DNA of 12,876 bases. Origin: Alphaproteobacteria bacterium (GTDB lineage Bacteria; Pseudomonadota; Alphaproteobacteria; ATCC43930; CGMCC-115725). This document shows, one piece after another, positions 1-5,954 of this stretch. A program made the position numbers and the translations under genes. The notes under the pieces are model-generated. The model was not told the origin of the DNA, searched no databases, and saw nothing but the letters and a program-made list of their open reading frames with translations. The stretch covers positions 1 to 12,876 of the forward strand of contig JASHRZ010000436.1 in the NCBI GenBank assembly GCA_030037055.1, read 5' to 3'. Within the stretch, counting starts at the first letter, position 1. The number at the start of each line of letters is the position of its first letter.

Positions 1-179
1 ACCGCATCGCTCGTGTCCCCCTGCAGCACGATCGGCTGGCCGGGCTCGAGCGCGAGCAGCCGGCTGCTATTGACGAGGTCGTCGACCGCCTCGGCCGACA
101 GCGACGCGAACAGAGGATGATCCCGGATCAGCCGAACGATGGCCGTCGGTTCTATCGCTTCCGTAAGCTGGACGGCCAT
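1..179 (-). CDS. Cyclic nucleotide-binding domain protein, N-terminal part (cut by window edge)
   Basis: Only the first 59 codons are in the window; the gene runs off the left edge. The translation begins MAVQLTEAIEP and continues with HPLFASLSAEAVDDLV and LEPGQPIVLQGDTSDA, which is the usual opening of a CRP-type cyclic nucleotide-binding domain: a short helix, then the first beta-roll strands with a G-x-x-I-x-x-x-G-D pattern. The start is the ATG at 179; the Shine-Dalgarno upstream is weak. The gene is divergent from a STAS and an RsbW-like gene. Known multidomain proteins join this sensor domain to a SpoIIE-type PP2C phosphatase that dephosphorylates the STAS partner, so I infer this is the phosphatase of the module. 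The catalytic part is outside the window, so a CRP-like transcription factor or another sensor fusion remains possible. Confidence 0.75.
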   Translation of the reverse strand, partial: MAVQLTEAIEPTAIVRLIRDHPLFASLSAEAVDDLVNSSRLLALEPGQPIVLQGDTSDA

Positions 180-288
180 GCTCAGCGAGCCTGCGGGACC
201 GATACCTTCGACTTTGCGAAGCCTATGCTACCCGATCTCGTAACGGAATTGATCGAGTACCGTATGTCATCAAATTGAAATGCTATCA

Positions 289-316
289 TTGTCCAATCGG
301 CACCGAACGGGATAAT
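289..316 (+). promoter_or_regulatory. Candidate sigma-70-type promoter of the STAS/anti-sigma operon
   Basis: TTGTCC (289-294) and GATAAT (311-316) are separated by 16 bases, and the STAS start codon follows about 70 bases downstream. The 180-385 gap is the shared control region of two divergent transcription units and is AT-richer than its surroundings. No TTGA-N6-TCAA operator is present here, unlike in the rest of the window. This is a pattern match only. Confidence 0.35.
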
Positions 317-385
317 GGTGCCTCGGCGCGCAAGTTCCTTCGATAGTAGAAACTATATCCTGTAGTTCGCCGAAAGGGGAAACAG

Positions 386-724
386 ATGGAGATGGTGGTC
401 GAGGAGTTGGAAGGAGGCGTTACCAAGGTTGTTTTGGCGGGGCGTCTCGACATCGCCGGTTCCGCTGTCATCGATCTCCGGTTCAATACCGTCTCCGGCA
501 GTCGGCGGGCGGTGGTCGTCGACATGTCGGGCGTCAGTTTTATCGCTTCGATGGGCATCCGCACTCTGGTCTCCGGAGCCAAGGCCGTTCGCATCAGGGG
601 CGGCAGGATGGTGCTGGTATTTCCGGAAGCCAATGTCGAGAAGGCGCTTAGAACCGCCAGCATCGACACGCTGATTCCGATCTATCACGACAGCAACGCG
701 GCCGTCGCGGCGGTCCTCGGGTAA
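386..724 (+). CDS. STAS-domain anti-sigma factor antagonist (SpoIIAA/RsbV-like)
   Basis: A 112-residue single STAS domain, the usual size for SpoIIAA/RsbV proteins. Beta strands at 13-19 (TKVVLAG) and 41-46 lead into VDMSGVSFIASMGIRTL at 45-61. Ser55 in A-S-M-G aligns with the serine that the cognate kinase phosphorylates in SpoIIAA (D-S-S-G). In the family, the unphosphorylated antagonist binds the RsbW-type kinase and frees its target, a sigma factor or another output protein. The start at 386 is preceded by AAAGGGGA (373-380) at good spacing. The kinase-like gene follows immediately and a putative sensor-phosphatase lies divergently upstream, so all three partner-switching roles may be present. 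The target of the switch is not visible; no sigma factor is encoded here. Confidence 0.9.
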   Translation: MEMVVEELEGGVTKVVLAGRLDIAGSAVIDLRFNTVSGSRRAVVVDMSGVSFIASMGIRTLVSGAKAVRIRGGRMVLVFPEANVEKALRTASIDTLIPIYHDSNAAVAAVLG

Positions 725-768
725 GGCCGATGGGCTGGCCGGTGTCCGAGATGTCGGCAGGGGATGGG

Positions 769-1185
769 ATGGCACGCACGCGATCGCTCGTTCTCGACAG
801 GGACTTGGCGGAAGTCGGCCGCATGGCCGCCTGGGCCGACGGATTCGCGCGCCGCGCGAATTTGCCCGACAGCGTGACATTCGGCCTCCAGCTTTGCCTC
901 GAGGAGGCCGTGTCCAATGTCATCCGACATGGCATCGCGCCGGCAGAACGGCCGGAAATCCTGGTGATGCTCGATGAGGCCGGGGACCAGATTACAGCCC
1001 AAATCGAAGACGAGGGACAGCCCTTCGATCCCTGTCAGTTCCAGGCACGCAGCCGGCCGCCCTCGCTCGAGGATGCGGAGAGCGGCGGCTTCGGCATTCC
1101 GCTCATGCACCGCTTTGCCGCGGCGATGAGCTACGAGCGCAGCGGCACGCGCAATCGGCTGATCCTGAAATTTGACCGGCGGTAA
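769..1185 (+). CDS. RsbW-like anti-sigma factor serine kinase / HATPase_c_2 protein
   Basis: A GHKL-fold ATP-binding protein of 138 residues from this start. The N box is EEAVSNVIRHG (45-55, with Asn50), the G1 box is DEGQPFDP (81-88) and the G2 box is GGFGIPLM (107-114). These are the marks of RsbW/SpoIIAB kinases, which bind a sigma factor or effector and phosphorylate the STAS antagonist. The gene follows the STAS gene closely, consistent with one operon. The start is uncertain. ATG 769 has AGGGG just upstream and puts the family's first strand at the N-terminus; ATG 730, five bases after the STAS stop, would add 13 residues with no similarity that I recognise. The region between boxes G1 and G2 looks complete, so the kinase is probably active. 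Confidence 0.88.
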   Translation: MARTRSLVLDRDLAEVGRMAAWADGFARRANLPDSVTFGLQLCLEEAVSNVIRHGIAPAERPEILVMLDEAGDQITAQIEDEGQPFDPCQFQARSRPPSLEDAESGGFGIPLMHRFAAAMSYERSGTRNRLILKFDRR

Positions 1186-1321
1186 GCCGCAATAGGCGCT
1201 GCATCGGCCCCGCGCGTCCGCGGCGAGCGGTCGCGATCACTGGGCGCCGCGCCTTTCGGAGGCGAGCGAGCATCAGATCGCCCCCGCACGAAAGCGCGGA
1301 ACAGACGAAACGGACTGGCGA

Positions 1322-1642
1322 TCAGCGCGACGAAGAGGACGTGCGGCAGACCACGTTGATGTCGGCACTCTGGTCCCGCCGCAAGGACGCTTCGAGGTCC
1401 TGGGTGTCCATGACCGCGACGACATCGGCCGTATGCACCATGTCAGCTCGGCGGCCAGCAGCTTGGCGATTCGGTCGGCAAACTTGGTGTCGGTATCGAT
1501 CTCGTCCGCCTCGATGCGGCCGTCCCCCGAAGCGATGCCAGGCGCCAGTGCAGGCCCGCCGGCCCGTGCAAGGATGAGGGCGATCTCCGCAAGGAGAACC
1601 CCGCGCCGTCGCGAAGCGGCAGCGGTTCCGGAACTGGGGCAT
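1322..1642 (-). pseudogene. Decayed N-terminal fragment of an HlyD-family membrane fusion protein
   Basis: No single frame is intact, but two minus-strand frames together read like the start of an HlyD/YbhG-type periplasmic adaptor. A basic N-terminus starting at ATG 1642 leads into a membrane anchor (VLLAEIALILARAGGPALAP, about 1600-1540) after a frameshift. Then come GDGRIEADEIDTDTKFADRI and AKLLAAE (to about 1448). After a second frameshift near 1445 comes MVHTADVVAVMDTQDLEASL (about 1441-1380), which matches the lipoyl-like V-K-x-G-D-V-V-A-x-x-D-T-x-x-L-E-A pattern of the family. The reading ends at TGA 1322, so only about 100 of the usual 300-plus residues remain. The family exports drugs or proteins together with an ABC or RND pump; no pump gene is nearby. 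The recognition rests on motif reading alone. Confidence 0.55.
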
Positions 1643-1895
1643 GGGCAGCGAAACCGGCACCACCGTCCGGCCGGAGCCGCGCCTCGCTCTCCCGTCGGGC
1701 GCACCCTCGACGTCGTGTTCCTCAGACATTCGGCATTGGACCGCTCATCGACGCCGATGATCGAGTGGTGCGGCCGCTCGGCGTCGATTTTGCCGAATCG
1801 GCAGCGCGCACGCCAATGGGCCCGGCTGCCACTTCCGGAAGCCTCTGCCCCGAGGCTCGTTCGTTCTGGCCTCTCGAGGCGTGCCGCGCCCGCTT
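1643..1895. other. Non-coding or degraded stretch
   Basis: Long open frames exist on both strands here, but they are Arg/Pro/Ser-rich, have no ribosome-binding site and match no family I know, which is typical of shadow frames in GC-rich DNA. Together with 1186-1321 and the HlyD remnant, this makes about 700 bases without an intact gene between the partner-switching operon and the small secreted-protein gene. Confidence 0.5.
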
Positions 1896-2294
1896 CTACT
1901 GCGCCGGCACGGCGCGCCAGCCCGAGGGGCAGGCGCCGACAAAAGGATAATACTGACGATAGGCATCGCACCAGTACCAGAAGCCGGTCACCGCCCCCGG
2001 CGGCAGGTACGGGTTGGGATAGGGATAGATCGGCTCGGGATACCAGTACCAATCCGGTCCGACGATCCACCACCAGCCCAGTCGGCCGCTATAGAGGCCA
2101 TGCCACCAATGACCGCCTTGCCAATAGCCATGATCGAAATGGCCGATGGTGCCGTGCCAGCCGCCGTGATTGTGCCAGCCATCGGCGCCGCTCCAATGTC
2201 CGCCGGCCGAACGTGCGCCGCGAGGACCGGCAAAGGCCGATGCCGAGAGCAGCAGAACGCACGTCAAAGCCAGGAAAACGCGCCGCAGTTTCAT
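1896..2294 (-). CDS. Small secreted Trp/Tyr/His/Gly-rich protein
   Basis: A 132-residue protein with a clear Sec signal peptide: MKLRRVFLALTCVLLLS, then ASAFA with probable cleavage near residue 22. The mature part is a low-complexity run of H, G and W (31-80), followed by a Y/P-rich segment (WYWYPEPIYPYPNPY) and a C-terminal motif FWYWCDAYRQYYPFVGAC plus PSGW. This ending, two cysteines (109, 122) around YYPFV and a terminal P-x-G-W-x-x-V-P, recurs in small exported proteins of rhizobia and other proteobacteria whose function is unknown to me. The start at 2294 is chosen over an in-frame ATG at 2339 because GAGGAG lies seven bases upstream and the signal peptide begins there. Periplasmic or outer-membrane location is inferred. 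It follows the phasin gene by 37 bases and may be co-transcribed with it. Confidence 0.8.
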   Translation of the reverse strand: MKLRRVFLALTCVLLLSASAFAGPRGARSAGGHWSGADGWHNHGGWHGTIGHFDHGYWQGGHWWHGLYSGRLGWWWIVGPDWYWYPEPIYPYPNPYLPPGAVTGFWYWCDAYRQYYPFVGACPSGWRAVPAQ

Positions 2295-2331
2295 CGTCCG
2301 CTCCTCATTCCAACGAGCCTGCCAGCGCCGG

Positions 2332-2700
2332 TCAGGCACCGGCGCTCTTGTGCGTCTGCGGCGCAGAGAACAGGCCCGAGATGGCCATCCTCGTCATCAT
2401 CTGTGAGAGTTTGCCGATTTCCTCGCTGTACTGCGCCGCCGCTTTCGCGGAAAATTGACGTTGACATTCCACCGCTTCTTGGGGGTTATGACAGGAGACC
2501 AGCGTCGCCCAGGCTGTCATATCTTCCTGCAAACGGTCCTGCGCGAACCGGGTGATCTCCTGCGAAAGCTCAAACATCGTTTGCAGCCACCGCACATAAG
2601 CTTGCTGACCGCCCTCGAGAAAGGCTCCGAAAGGTGCTCCCCAATCAGGCGTGAGTGCCGGCGTTTGGGGCGGTCCCGCGGATTTCTCGTCGTACGGCAT
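2332..2700 (-). CDS. Phasin-family protein (polyhydroxyalkanoate granule-associated)
   Basis: A 122-residue, mostly helical, cysteine-poor protein. The core FLEGGQQAYVRWLQTMFELS (28-47), with QEAVECQRQFSAKAAAQYSE (74-93) later on, is the amphipathic helix pattern of phasin_2 proteins, including the W-x-x-x-x-x-x-C-x-x-P-Q-E-A-x-x-x-Q region. Phasins coat polyhydroxyalkanoate granules and control their size and access. ATG 2700 has GGAGGG eight bases upstream; the alternative ATG at 2763 has no ribosome-binding site and lies inside an FNR/FixK-type operator, so it is rejected. The operator at 2763-2776 puts a class II start point near 2728, giving a short leader. No PHA synthase or depolymerase is in the window. 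A general stress phasin is the main alternative. Confidence 0.8.
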   Translation of the reverse strand: MPYDEKSAGPPQTPALTPDWGAPFGAFLEGGQQAYVRWLQTMFELSQEITRFAQDRLQEDMTAWATLVSCHNPQEAVECQRQFSAKAAAQYSEEIGKLSQMMTRMAISGLFSAPQTHKSAGA

Positions 2701-2762
2701 GTCTCGGCCCTCCGGGTTTGAAGGAAGACGGTTAGGATCGGCCTCCGCTGCCGGATCGCGCA

Positions 2763-2776
2763 TTGATCTAGCTCAA
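2763..2776 (-). promoter_or_regulatory. FNR/FixK-type operator upstream of the phasin gene
   Basis: TTGATCTAGCTCAA is an exact TTGA-N6-TCAA site. Its centre (2769.5) is about 70 bases before the phasin start; with a class II spacing of -41.5 it predicts a transcript start near 2728. The FixK-like regulator in this window has the matching recognition helix. Confidence 0.7.
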
Positions 2777-2899
2777 GCCGCCGCGAGCGTCCCGGCGACG
2801 GCAGGAGCCACCGAGGAATCCGCTCGTAACGTTCGCTTTCGCTCCGCTCGCGGGGCGGCCACTTTTTGACCGCGGCGCCATCGCGCGGATGAAGCTGCG

Positions 2900-2913
2900 A
2901 TGACCTGGATCAA
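2900..2913 (+). promoter_or_regulatory. FNR/FixK-type operator upstream of the zeta-subunit gene (one mismatch)
   Basis: ATGACCTGGATCAA matches TTGA-N6-TCAA at seven of eight fixed bases and shares the CTGGATCAA half with the sites at 7246 and 8910. The centre at 2906.5 predicts a start near 2948, 22 bases before the zeta ATG. With the site at 2763 it gives each of the two divergent genes its own operator. Confidence 0.55.
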
Positions 2914-2969
2914 TGTAGCGCCGCCCCCGATCGCCGACAGTTCGGGTTGCCGCACCACAGGAGCCTCCG

Positions 2970-3323
2970 ATGACGATGTTCGAAGACCGTGAGAAGGCCG
3001 CCGAGCGCAGATTCGAGCGCGAACAGGAACTCGGCTTTAGAATCAGGGCTCGGCGCAACAAGCTGCTGGGCCTATGGGCGGCCGGCCATATGGGGCTCGC
3101 CGGCGAGGCGGCGGTGCGTTATGCGCAGACCATCGTCGATGCCGAAATAACCGGGCACGACGATCAGGGGATCATCAATAAAATCCGGGACGATCTCATT
3201 GCCGGCGGCGCTCCCATGGCCGAGGAGCATATACGCGGCCAACTTGCCGCGTTCGGCGCCGAAGCCCGCGCGCAGCTGCAACGCGATGCCGGCGCCGGCT
3301 CCGCACCGTCCGAGCGGAGCTAG
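2970..3323 (+). CDS. F1FO-ATPase inhibitor subunit zeta (DUF1476) paralogue
   Basis: A 117-residue protein opening MTMFEDREKAAERRFEREQE and continuing RRNKLLGLWAAGHMGLAGEA (28-47), both hallmarks of the alphaproteobacterial zeta subunit. In the family, zeta inserts its N-terminal helix into F1 and blocks ATP hydrolysis while allowing synthesis, much as mitochondrial IF1 does. The later region, with DDQGIINKIRDDLIAGG and EEHIRGQLAAFGAEA, fits the rest of the four-helix fold, followed by a short Ala/Gly tail. ATG 2970 has AGGAG (2959-2963) upstream. The near-match FNR/FixK operator at 2900-2913 is placed well to activate it. Genomes normally carry a housekeeping zeta gene elsewhere, so this is probably a second, condition-specific copy; that is inference. 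Confidence 0.88.
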   Translation: MTMFEDREKAAERRFEREQELGFRIRARRNKLLGLWAAGHMGLAGEAAVRYAQTIVDAEITGHDDQGIINKIRDDLIAGGAPMAEEHIRGQLAAFGAEARAQLQRDAGAGSAPSERS

Positions 3324-3331
3324 AGGGACCA

Positions 3332-3344
3332 TAGGTATTAATCC
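3332..3344 (+). promoter_or_regulatory. TAGGTA-N-TA-N-TCC element, similar to the site before the FixK-like gene
   Basis: TAGGTATTAATCC matches TAGGTACTACTCC at 5875-5887 at 11 of 13 positions. It lies nine bases after the zeta stop codon. No convincing plus-strand gene follows, so it may be a promoter relic or a chance match. Confidence 0.2.
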
Positions 3345-3519
3345 GCATTCGGTCGCCGTCGGCGCAAGGGTGCGGAGCATCGCGCGCGGTTGGCCCGTGA
3401 ACCTGATGCGGCATCGCGCTTATCCAGATGCTGGACCAGGATGCGGCGACGAGGCGGCTGCCTTGATTCCGCCGTTTGGCGCAGATCGAGTTGGCCCAGT
3501 GCCGAGCTGCGCGAAAATA

Positions 3520-3729
3520 TCACGATGAAAAATGACAGAGCGTCCTCGAACGCCCCGCCAACAGCATCCGCGCGGCATCCGCCACGCGCTGCCAGAACTC
3601 GGCGCCCTCCCATTCATCCGCGCACAAATGGGCTTCGGCGCGTCGGTCCATGATCCCAGGGGTGTCCGCACCGAAGCTGACAACGGCTGCTCTTGCTACG
3701 GCCAGAATGTCCCGATCCTCATCTTCCAT
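3520..3729 (-). CDS. Short conserved-type hypothetical protein, possibly from a leaderless mRNA
   Basis: From ATG 3729 this is a 69-residue protein beginning MEDEDRDILAVARAAVVSFG, with DRRAEAHLCADEWEGAEFWQ and RVADAARMLL later. The layout, an acidic start, a helix, then R-A-E-x-x-x followed by E-G-A-x-F-W and a final helix, resembles small helical proteins of unknown function found in alphaproteobacteria. I cannot name a family with certainty. No Shine-Dalgarno precedes the ATG. An exact FNR/FixK operator (3764-3777) and a TATATT hexamer (3733-3738, minus strand) place the transcript start within a few bases of the start codon, so the mRNA would be leaderless. The frame is open upstream to ATG 3906, but that part runs through the operator and promoter and is rejected as coding. 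Confidence 0.6.
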   Translation of the reverse strand: MEDEDRDILAVARAAVVSFGADTPGIMDRRAEAHLCADEWEGAEFWQRVADAARMLLAGRSRTLCHFSS

Positions 3730-3976
3730 GCGAATATATTGGCCGCGCCCTATGCGCAATGCCTTGACCCATGTCAATTCGGGATCCGACCGCGACCCCG
3801 TCGCCAGGTGAAAGCCGAACCGCAGTCGCGAAGCGCCCGAGCCGCATCTCCTCCAGAACGCGAGCACGACGGGCATCGGCCATGCACGGCCTGATTCTCG
3901 GCTCACAAGCGACCGTCTCGTTTGGCATGCGGGCGGGAGCTTCGAGCACTAACGGCTCGGGGGCGTCGGCCTTCAT
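3719..3976 (-). CDS. Possible small protein between the unknown gene and groEL (doubtful)
   Basis: This is an 85-codon open frame starting MKADAPEPLVLEAPARMPNE, with ARRARVLEEMRLGRFATAVR in the middle. It could be read from the palindromic operator at 4034-4047 acting leftward, which would start a transcript near 3999. Against it: there is no strong ribosome-binding site, no family I recognise, mixed third-base composition, and it runs through the promoter of the next minus-strand gene. If it is not real, 3730-4127 holds only the two operators and no gene. Confidence 0.2.
   Translation of the reverse strand: MKADAPEPLVLEAPARMPNETVACEPRIRPCMADARRARVLEEMRLGRFATAVRLSPGDGVAVGSRIDMGQGIAHRARPIYSHGR
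3733..3777 (-). promoter_or_regulatory. FNR/FixK-type promoter of the short unknown gene: operator plus -10
   Basis: TTGACCCATGTCAA at 3764-3777 is an exact TTGA-N6-TCAA site with symmetrical TTGAC/GTCAA arms. TATATT on the minus strand (3738 to 3733) is a good -10 hexamer. The spacing is close to a class II FNR promoter (operator centred near -44) and points to transcription starting at the ATG at 3729. Confidence 0.6.
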
Positions 3977-4033
3977 GCTGCGCACCGCCCCAGTGCGCAA
4001 ACGCTCCGACGTACGAAGGCTCGGTGCAGGTCT

Positions 4034-4047
4034 TTGATGCACATCAA
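4034..4047 (+). promoter_or_regulatory. FNR/FixK-type operator upstream of groEL
   Basis: TTGATGCACATCAA is an exact site with six-base symmetrical arms (TTGATG/CATCAA). Its centre at 4040.5 predicts a transcript start near 4082, about 46 bases before the groEL ATG. I see no CIRCE element (TTAGCACTC-N9-GAGTGCTAA), the usual HrcA operator of groESL, so this copy appears to be under oxygen or redox control rather than HrcA control. Confidence 0.7.
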
Positions 4048-4127
4048 TGTGAACCGACGGGAAAAGCGACAGCTTCGATTCCGCCTGTTCCTTCTGGGGC
4101 CGGCAACGCTTGAAGCGAGGTCTGGTA

Positions 4128-5750
4128 ATGGCTCATAAGCAAGTCTTGTTCCGTTCCGCGGCCCGCGAGAAGATTCTCCATGGCGCCACGCTGCTCTGCG
4201 ACGCCGTTCGTGTCACATTAGGCCCAAAATCGAAGTCGGTGCTAATCCAGAAGAGTTGGGGGACGCCGATCATTTGCAACGACGGGATGACGATCGCCAA
4301 GGAATTCGATCTTACCGATCCCGAAGAGAATCTCGGCGCGCAGATGCTCCGACAAGCGGCCGAGAAGACCGGCGACGCCGTCGGCGACGGAACGAGCACA
4401 TCGACGGTTCTGGCGCATGCGATTTTCTCCGAAGGCCTCCGCAATGTCGTCGCCGGCGCCAGCGCAATCGACCTCAAGCGCGGCATGGACGCCGCCGCAA
4501 AGACTGCGATCGAGGCCTTGCGGGCGATGTCGCGTCCGGTCAAGACGCGAAAGGAGAAGGCGCAGGTGGCGACGATCTCCGCGCATAACGATCCCGCGAT
4601 CGGCGACCTCGTCGCCGAGGCGATGGAGAAGGTTGGCGGCGAGGGCGTGATCACGGTCGAAGAGTCGAAGACGACGGAGACGGTTCTCGATGTCGTTGAG
4701 GGGATGCAGTTCGATCGTGGATATCTCTCCCCCTATTTCATAACCAACGTGGAAAAAATGATCACCGAGCTCGAGGATCCCTGCATTCTGATACACGAGA
4801 AGAAACTGTCGGGCCTTCAAGCGATGCTGCCCCTGCTGGAGGCCGTCGTTCAATCGGCACGGCCGCTGCTCATCGTGGCGGAGGACGTCGAAGGCGAGGC
4901 CCTCGCCGCGCTGGTGGTCAACAAGCTGCGCGGCGGTCTGAAGGTCGCCGCGGTGAAGGCGCCCGGCTTCGGCGATCGCCGCAAGGCGATGCTCGAGGAC
5001 ATCGCGGTGCTGACCGGCGGCCAGATGATCTGCGAGGAGCTCGGCATCAAGCTCGAGAATGTCGGCGTCGATATGCTCGGCAAAGCCCGGAAGGTGGTCA
5101 TCACCAAGGAGGCGACCACCATCGTGAGCGGCGCCGGCAAGAAGGAGGAGATCGAGGGCCGTTGCAACCAGATCCGGCAGCAGATTGCGGAAACGACATC
5201 GGACTATGACCGGGAAAAGCTGCAGGAACGGTTGGCCAAGCTTGCCGGCGGCGTCGCCGTGATTCGCGTGGGCGCTCCGTCCGAATCCGAGATGAAGGCG
5301 AAAAAGGAGGCGCTCGACGACGCCATCGCCGCCACCAAGGCGGCGGTCGCCGAGGGCATCGTTCCCGGCGGCGGCCTGGCGCTGCTTCGCTGCATCGATG
5401 CGGTCGCGCGGGAAGAGGCAAAGGCCAGCGGCGACGAGCGCACGGGCATTCAGATCCTGAAGCGCGCGCTTGAGGCTCCGACGCGCCAGATTGCCGAGAA
5501 TTCCGCCGTCGATGGCGGCGTCGTCGTTGCACGGATGCTGAGCGGCCAAGGCAATCATGGCTTCGATGCCGCACGCAAGGAGTACGTTGATCTGGTCGAA
5601 GCCGGCATTATCGACCCCACGAAGGTGGTGCGTGTCGGGCTGGAGAATGCGGTGTCGGTGGCGAGCATCCTGCTGCTCACCGAGGTGACGATGACGGAGA
5701 TCCCCGAGAGCAAGAAGGAGCGGGCGCTCGAGCCGGAGATGGGGATGTAA
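4128..5750 (+). CDS. groEL: Chaperonin GroEL, orphan copy without groES
   Basis: A 540-residue full-length group I chaperonin. ATP-site signatures are present: LGPK (31-34), NDGMTIAKE (51-59, Asp52), GDGTS (86-90, Asp87) and Asp398 in ALDDAIAATK, numbered as in E. coli; EGIVPGGGLALL follows. The apical hydrophobic positions for substrate and GroES (RGYLSPYF, KLSGLQAMLPLLE) are kept. Two things are unusual: GDGTSTSTVLA replaces the common GDGTTTATVLA, and the C-terminus ends EPEMGM without the Gly-Gly-Met repeat tail. No groES lies before it; the preceding 800 bases hold only the short unknown gene. ATG 4128 (MAHKQVLF) is chosen over a TTG at 4110 because GCGAGG lies at the right distance and the family starts there. 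It presumably borrows GroES from a housekeeping operon. Confidence 0.96.
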   Translation: MAHKQVLFRSAAREKILHGATLLCDAVRVTLGPKSKSVLIQKSWGTPIICNDGMTIAKEFDLTDPEENLGAQMLRQAAEKTGDAVGDGTSTSTVLAHAIFSEGLRNVVAGASAIDLKRGMDAAAKTAIEALRAMSRPVKTRKEKAQVATISAHNDPAIGDLVAEAMEKVGGEGVITVEESKTTETVLDVVEGMQFDRGYLSPYFITNVEKMITELEDPCILIHEKKLSGLQAMLPLLEAVVQSARPLLIVAEDVEGEALAALVVNKLRGGLKVAAVKAPGFGDRRKAMLEDIAVLTGGQMICEELGIKLENVGVDMLGKARKVVITKEATTIVSGAGKKEEIEGRCNQIRQQIAETTSDYDREKLQERLAKLAGGVAVIRVGAPSESEMKAKKEALDDAIAATKAAVAEGIVPGGGLALLRCIDAVAREEAKASGDERTGIQILKRALEAPTRQIAENSAVDGGVVVARMLSGQGNHGFDAARKEYVDLVEAGIIDPTKVVRVGLENAVSVASILLLTEVTMTEIPESKKERALEPEMGM

Positions 5751-5873
5751 AACGGGCTGAAACCGGCGATTGACGCAGGGCACGTGGGGTCTGACCGCAG
5801 CTTGGGCATCTCGGTCCGGTCGCGCGCATCGGCGGGATCGGCGCGGCGCCAATGGCGGCCTAGGTAGAAATGC

Positions 5874-5890
5874 TTAGGTACTACTCCTAA
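5874..5890 (+). promoter_or_regulatory. Inverted repeat in the promoter of the FixK-like gene
   Basis: TTAGG-N7-CCTAA lies in an AT-richer patch about 65 bases before the start codon. It contains TACTCCT, which fits the TACYYMT heptamer read by NarL/FixJ-type response regulators. This suggests control by a two-component system, as fixK genes are controlled by FixJ in rhizobia. No TTGA-N6-TCAA site is present, so direct autoregulation is not supported. The regulator is not in the window. The 5751-5954 gap holds nothing else I recognise, and no clear terminator follows groEL. Confidence 0.4.
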
Positions 5891-5954
5891 TTTTCTCTGG
5901 ACGGCAATAGGTCATCATCGAGCCAGTCAAAGACCCGCTCGGAGGAATGACCCC

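Noticed and set aside
249..280. TTGATCGAG...GTCATCAAATTGA before the STAS gene as an FNR/FixK site
   Set aside because: The TTGA and TCAA elements are not at six-base spacing in any combination; the module is probably outside the regulon.
1205..1255. GC-rich inverted repeats (CCGCG-CGTC-CGCGG and GGCGCC) after the RsbW-like gene as a terminator
   Set aside because: The stem is only five base pairs and no T-rich tract follows; such repeats are frequent by chance in this base composition.
1433..2458. Long plus-strand open frame of 341 codons
   Set aside because: It is antisense to the secreted-protein gene and the HlyD remnant, Arg/Ser/Pro-rich, without a ribosome-binding site or recognisable domain; a shadow frame.
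3419..3531. Plus-strand frame reading LIQMLDQDAATRRLP, stop, FRRLAQIELAQCRAARKYHD
   Set aside because: It looks somewhat protein-like and could be a broken gene downstream of the element at 3332, but it is short, has an internal TGA and matches no family I know.
4242..5852. 536-codon open frame antisense to groEL
   Set aside because: It is the complement of a strongly conserved gene with matching codon phase; His/Arg/Leu-rich composition typical of antisense shadows in GC-rich DNA.
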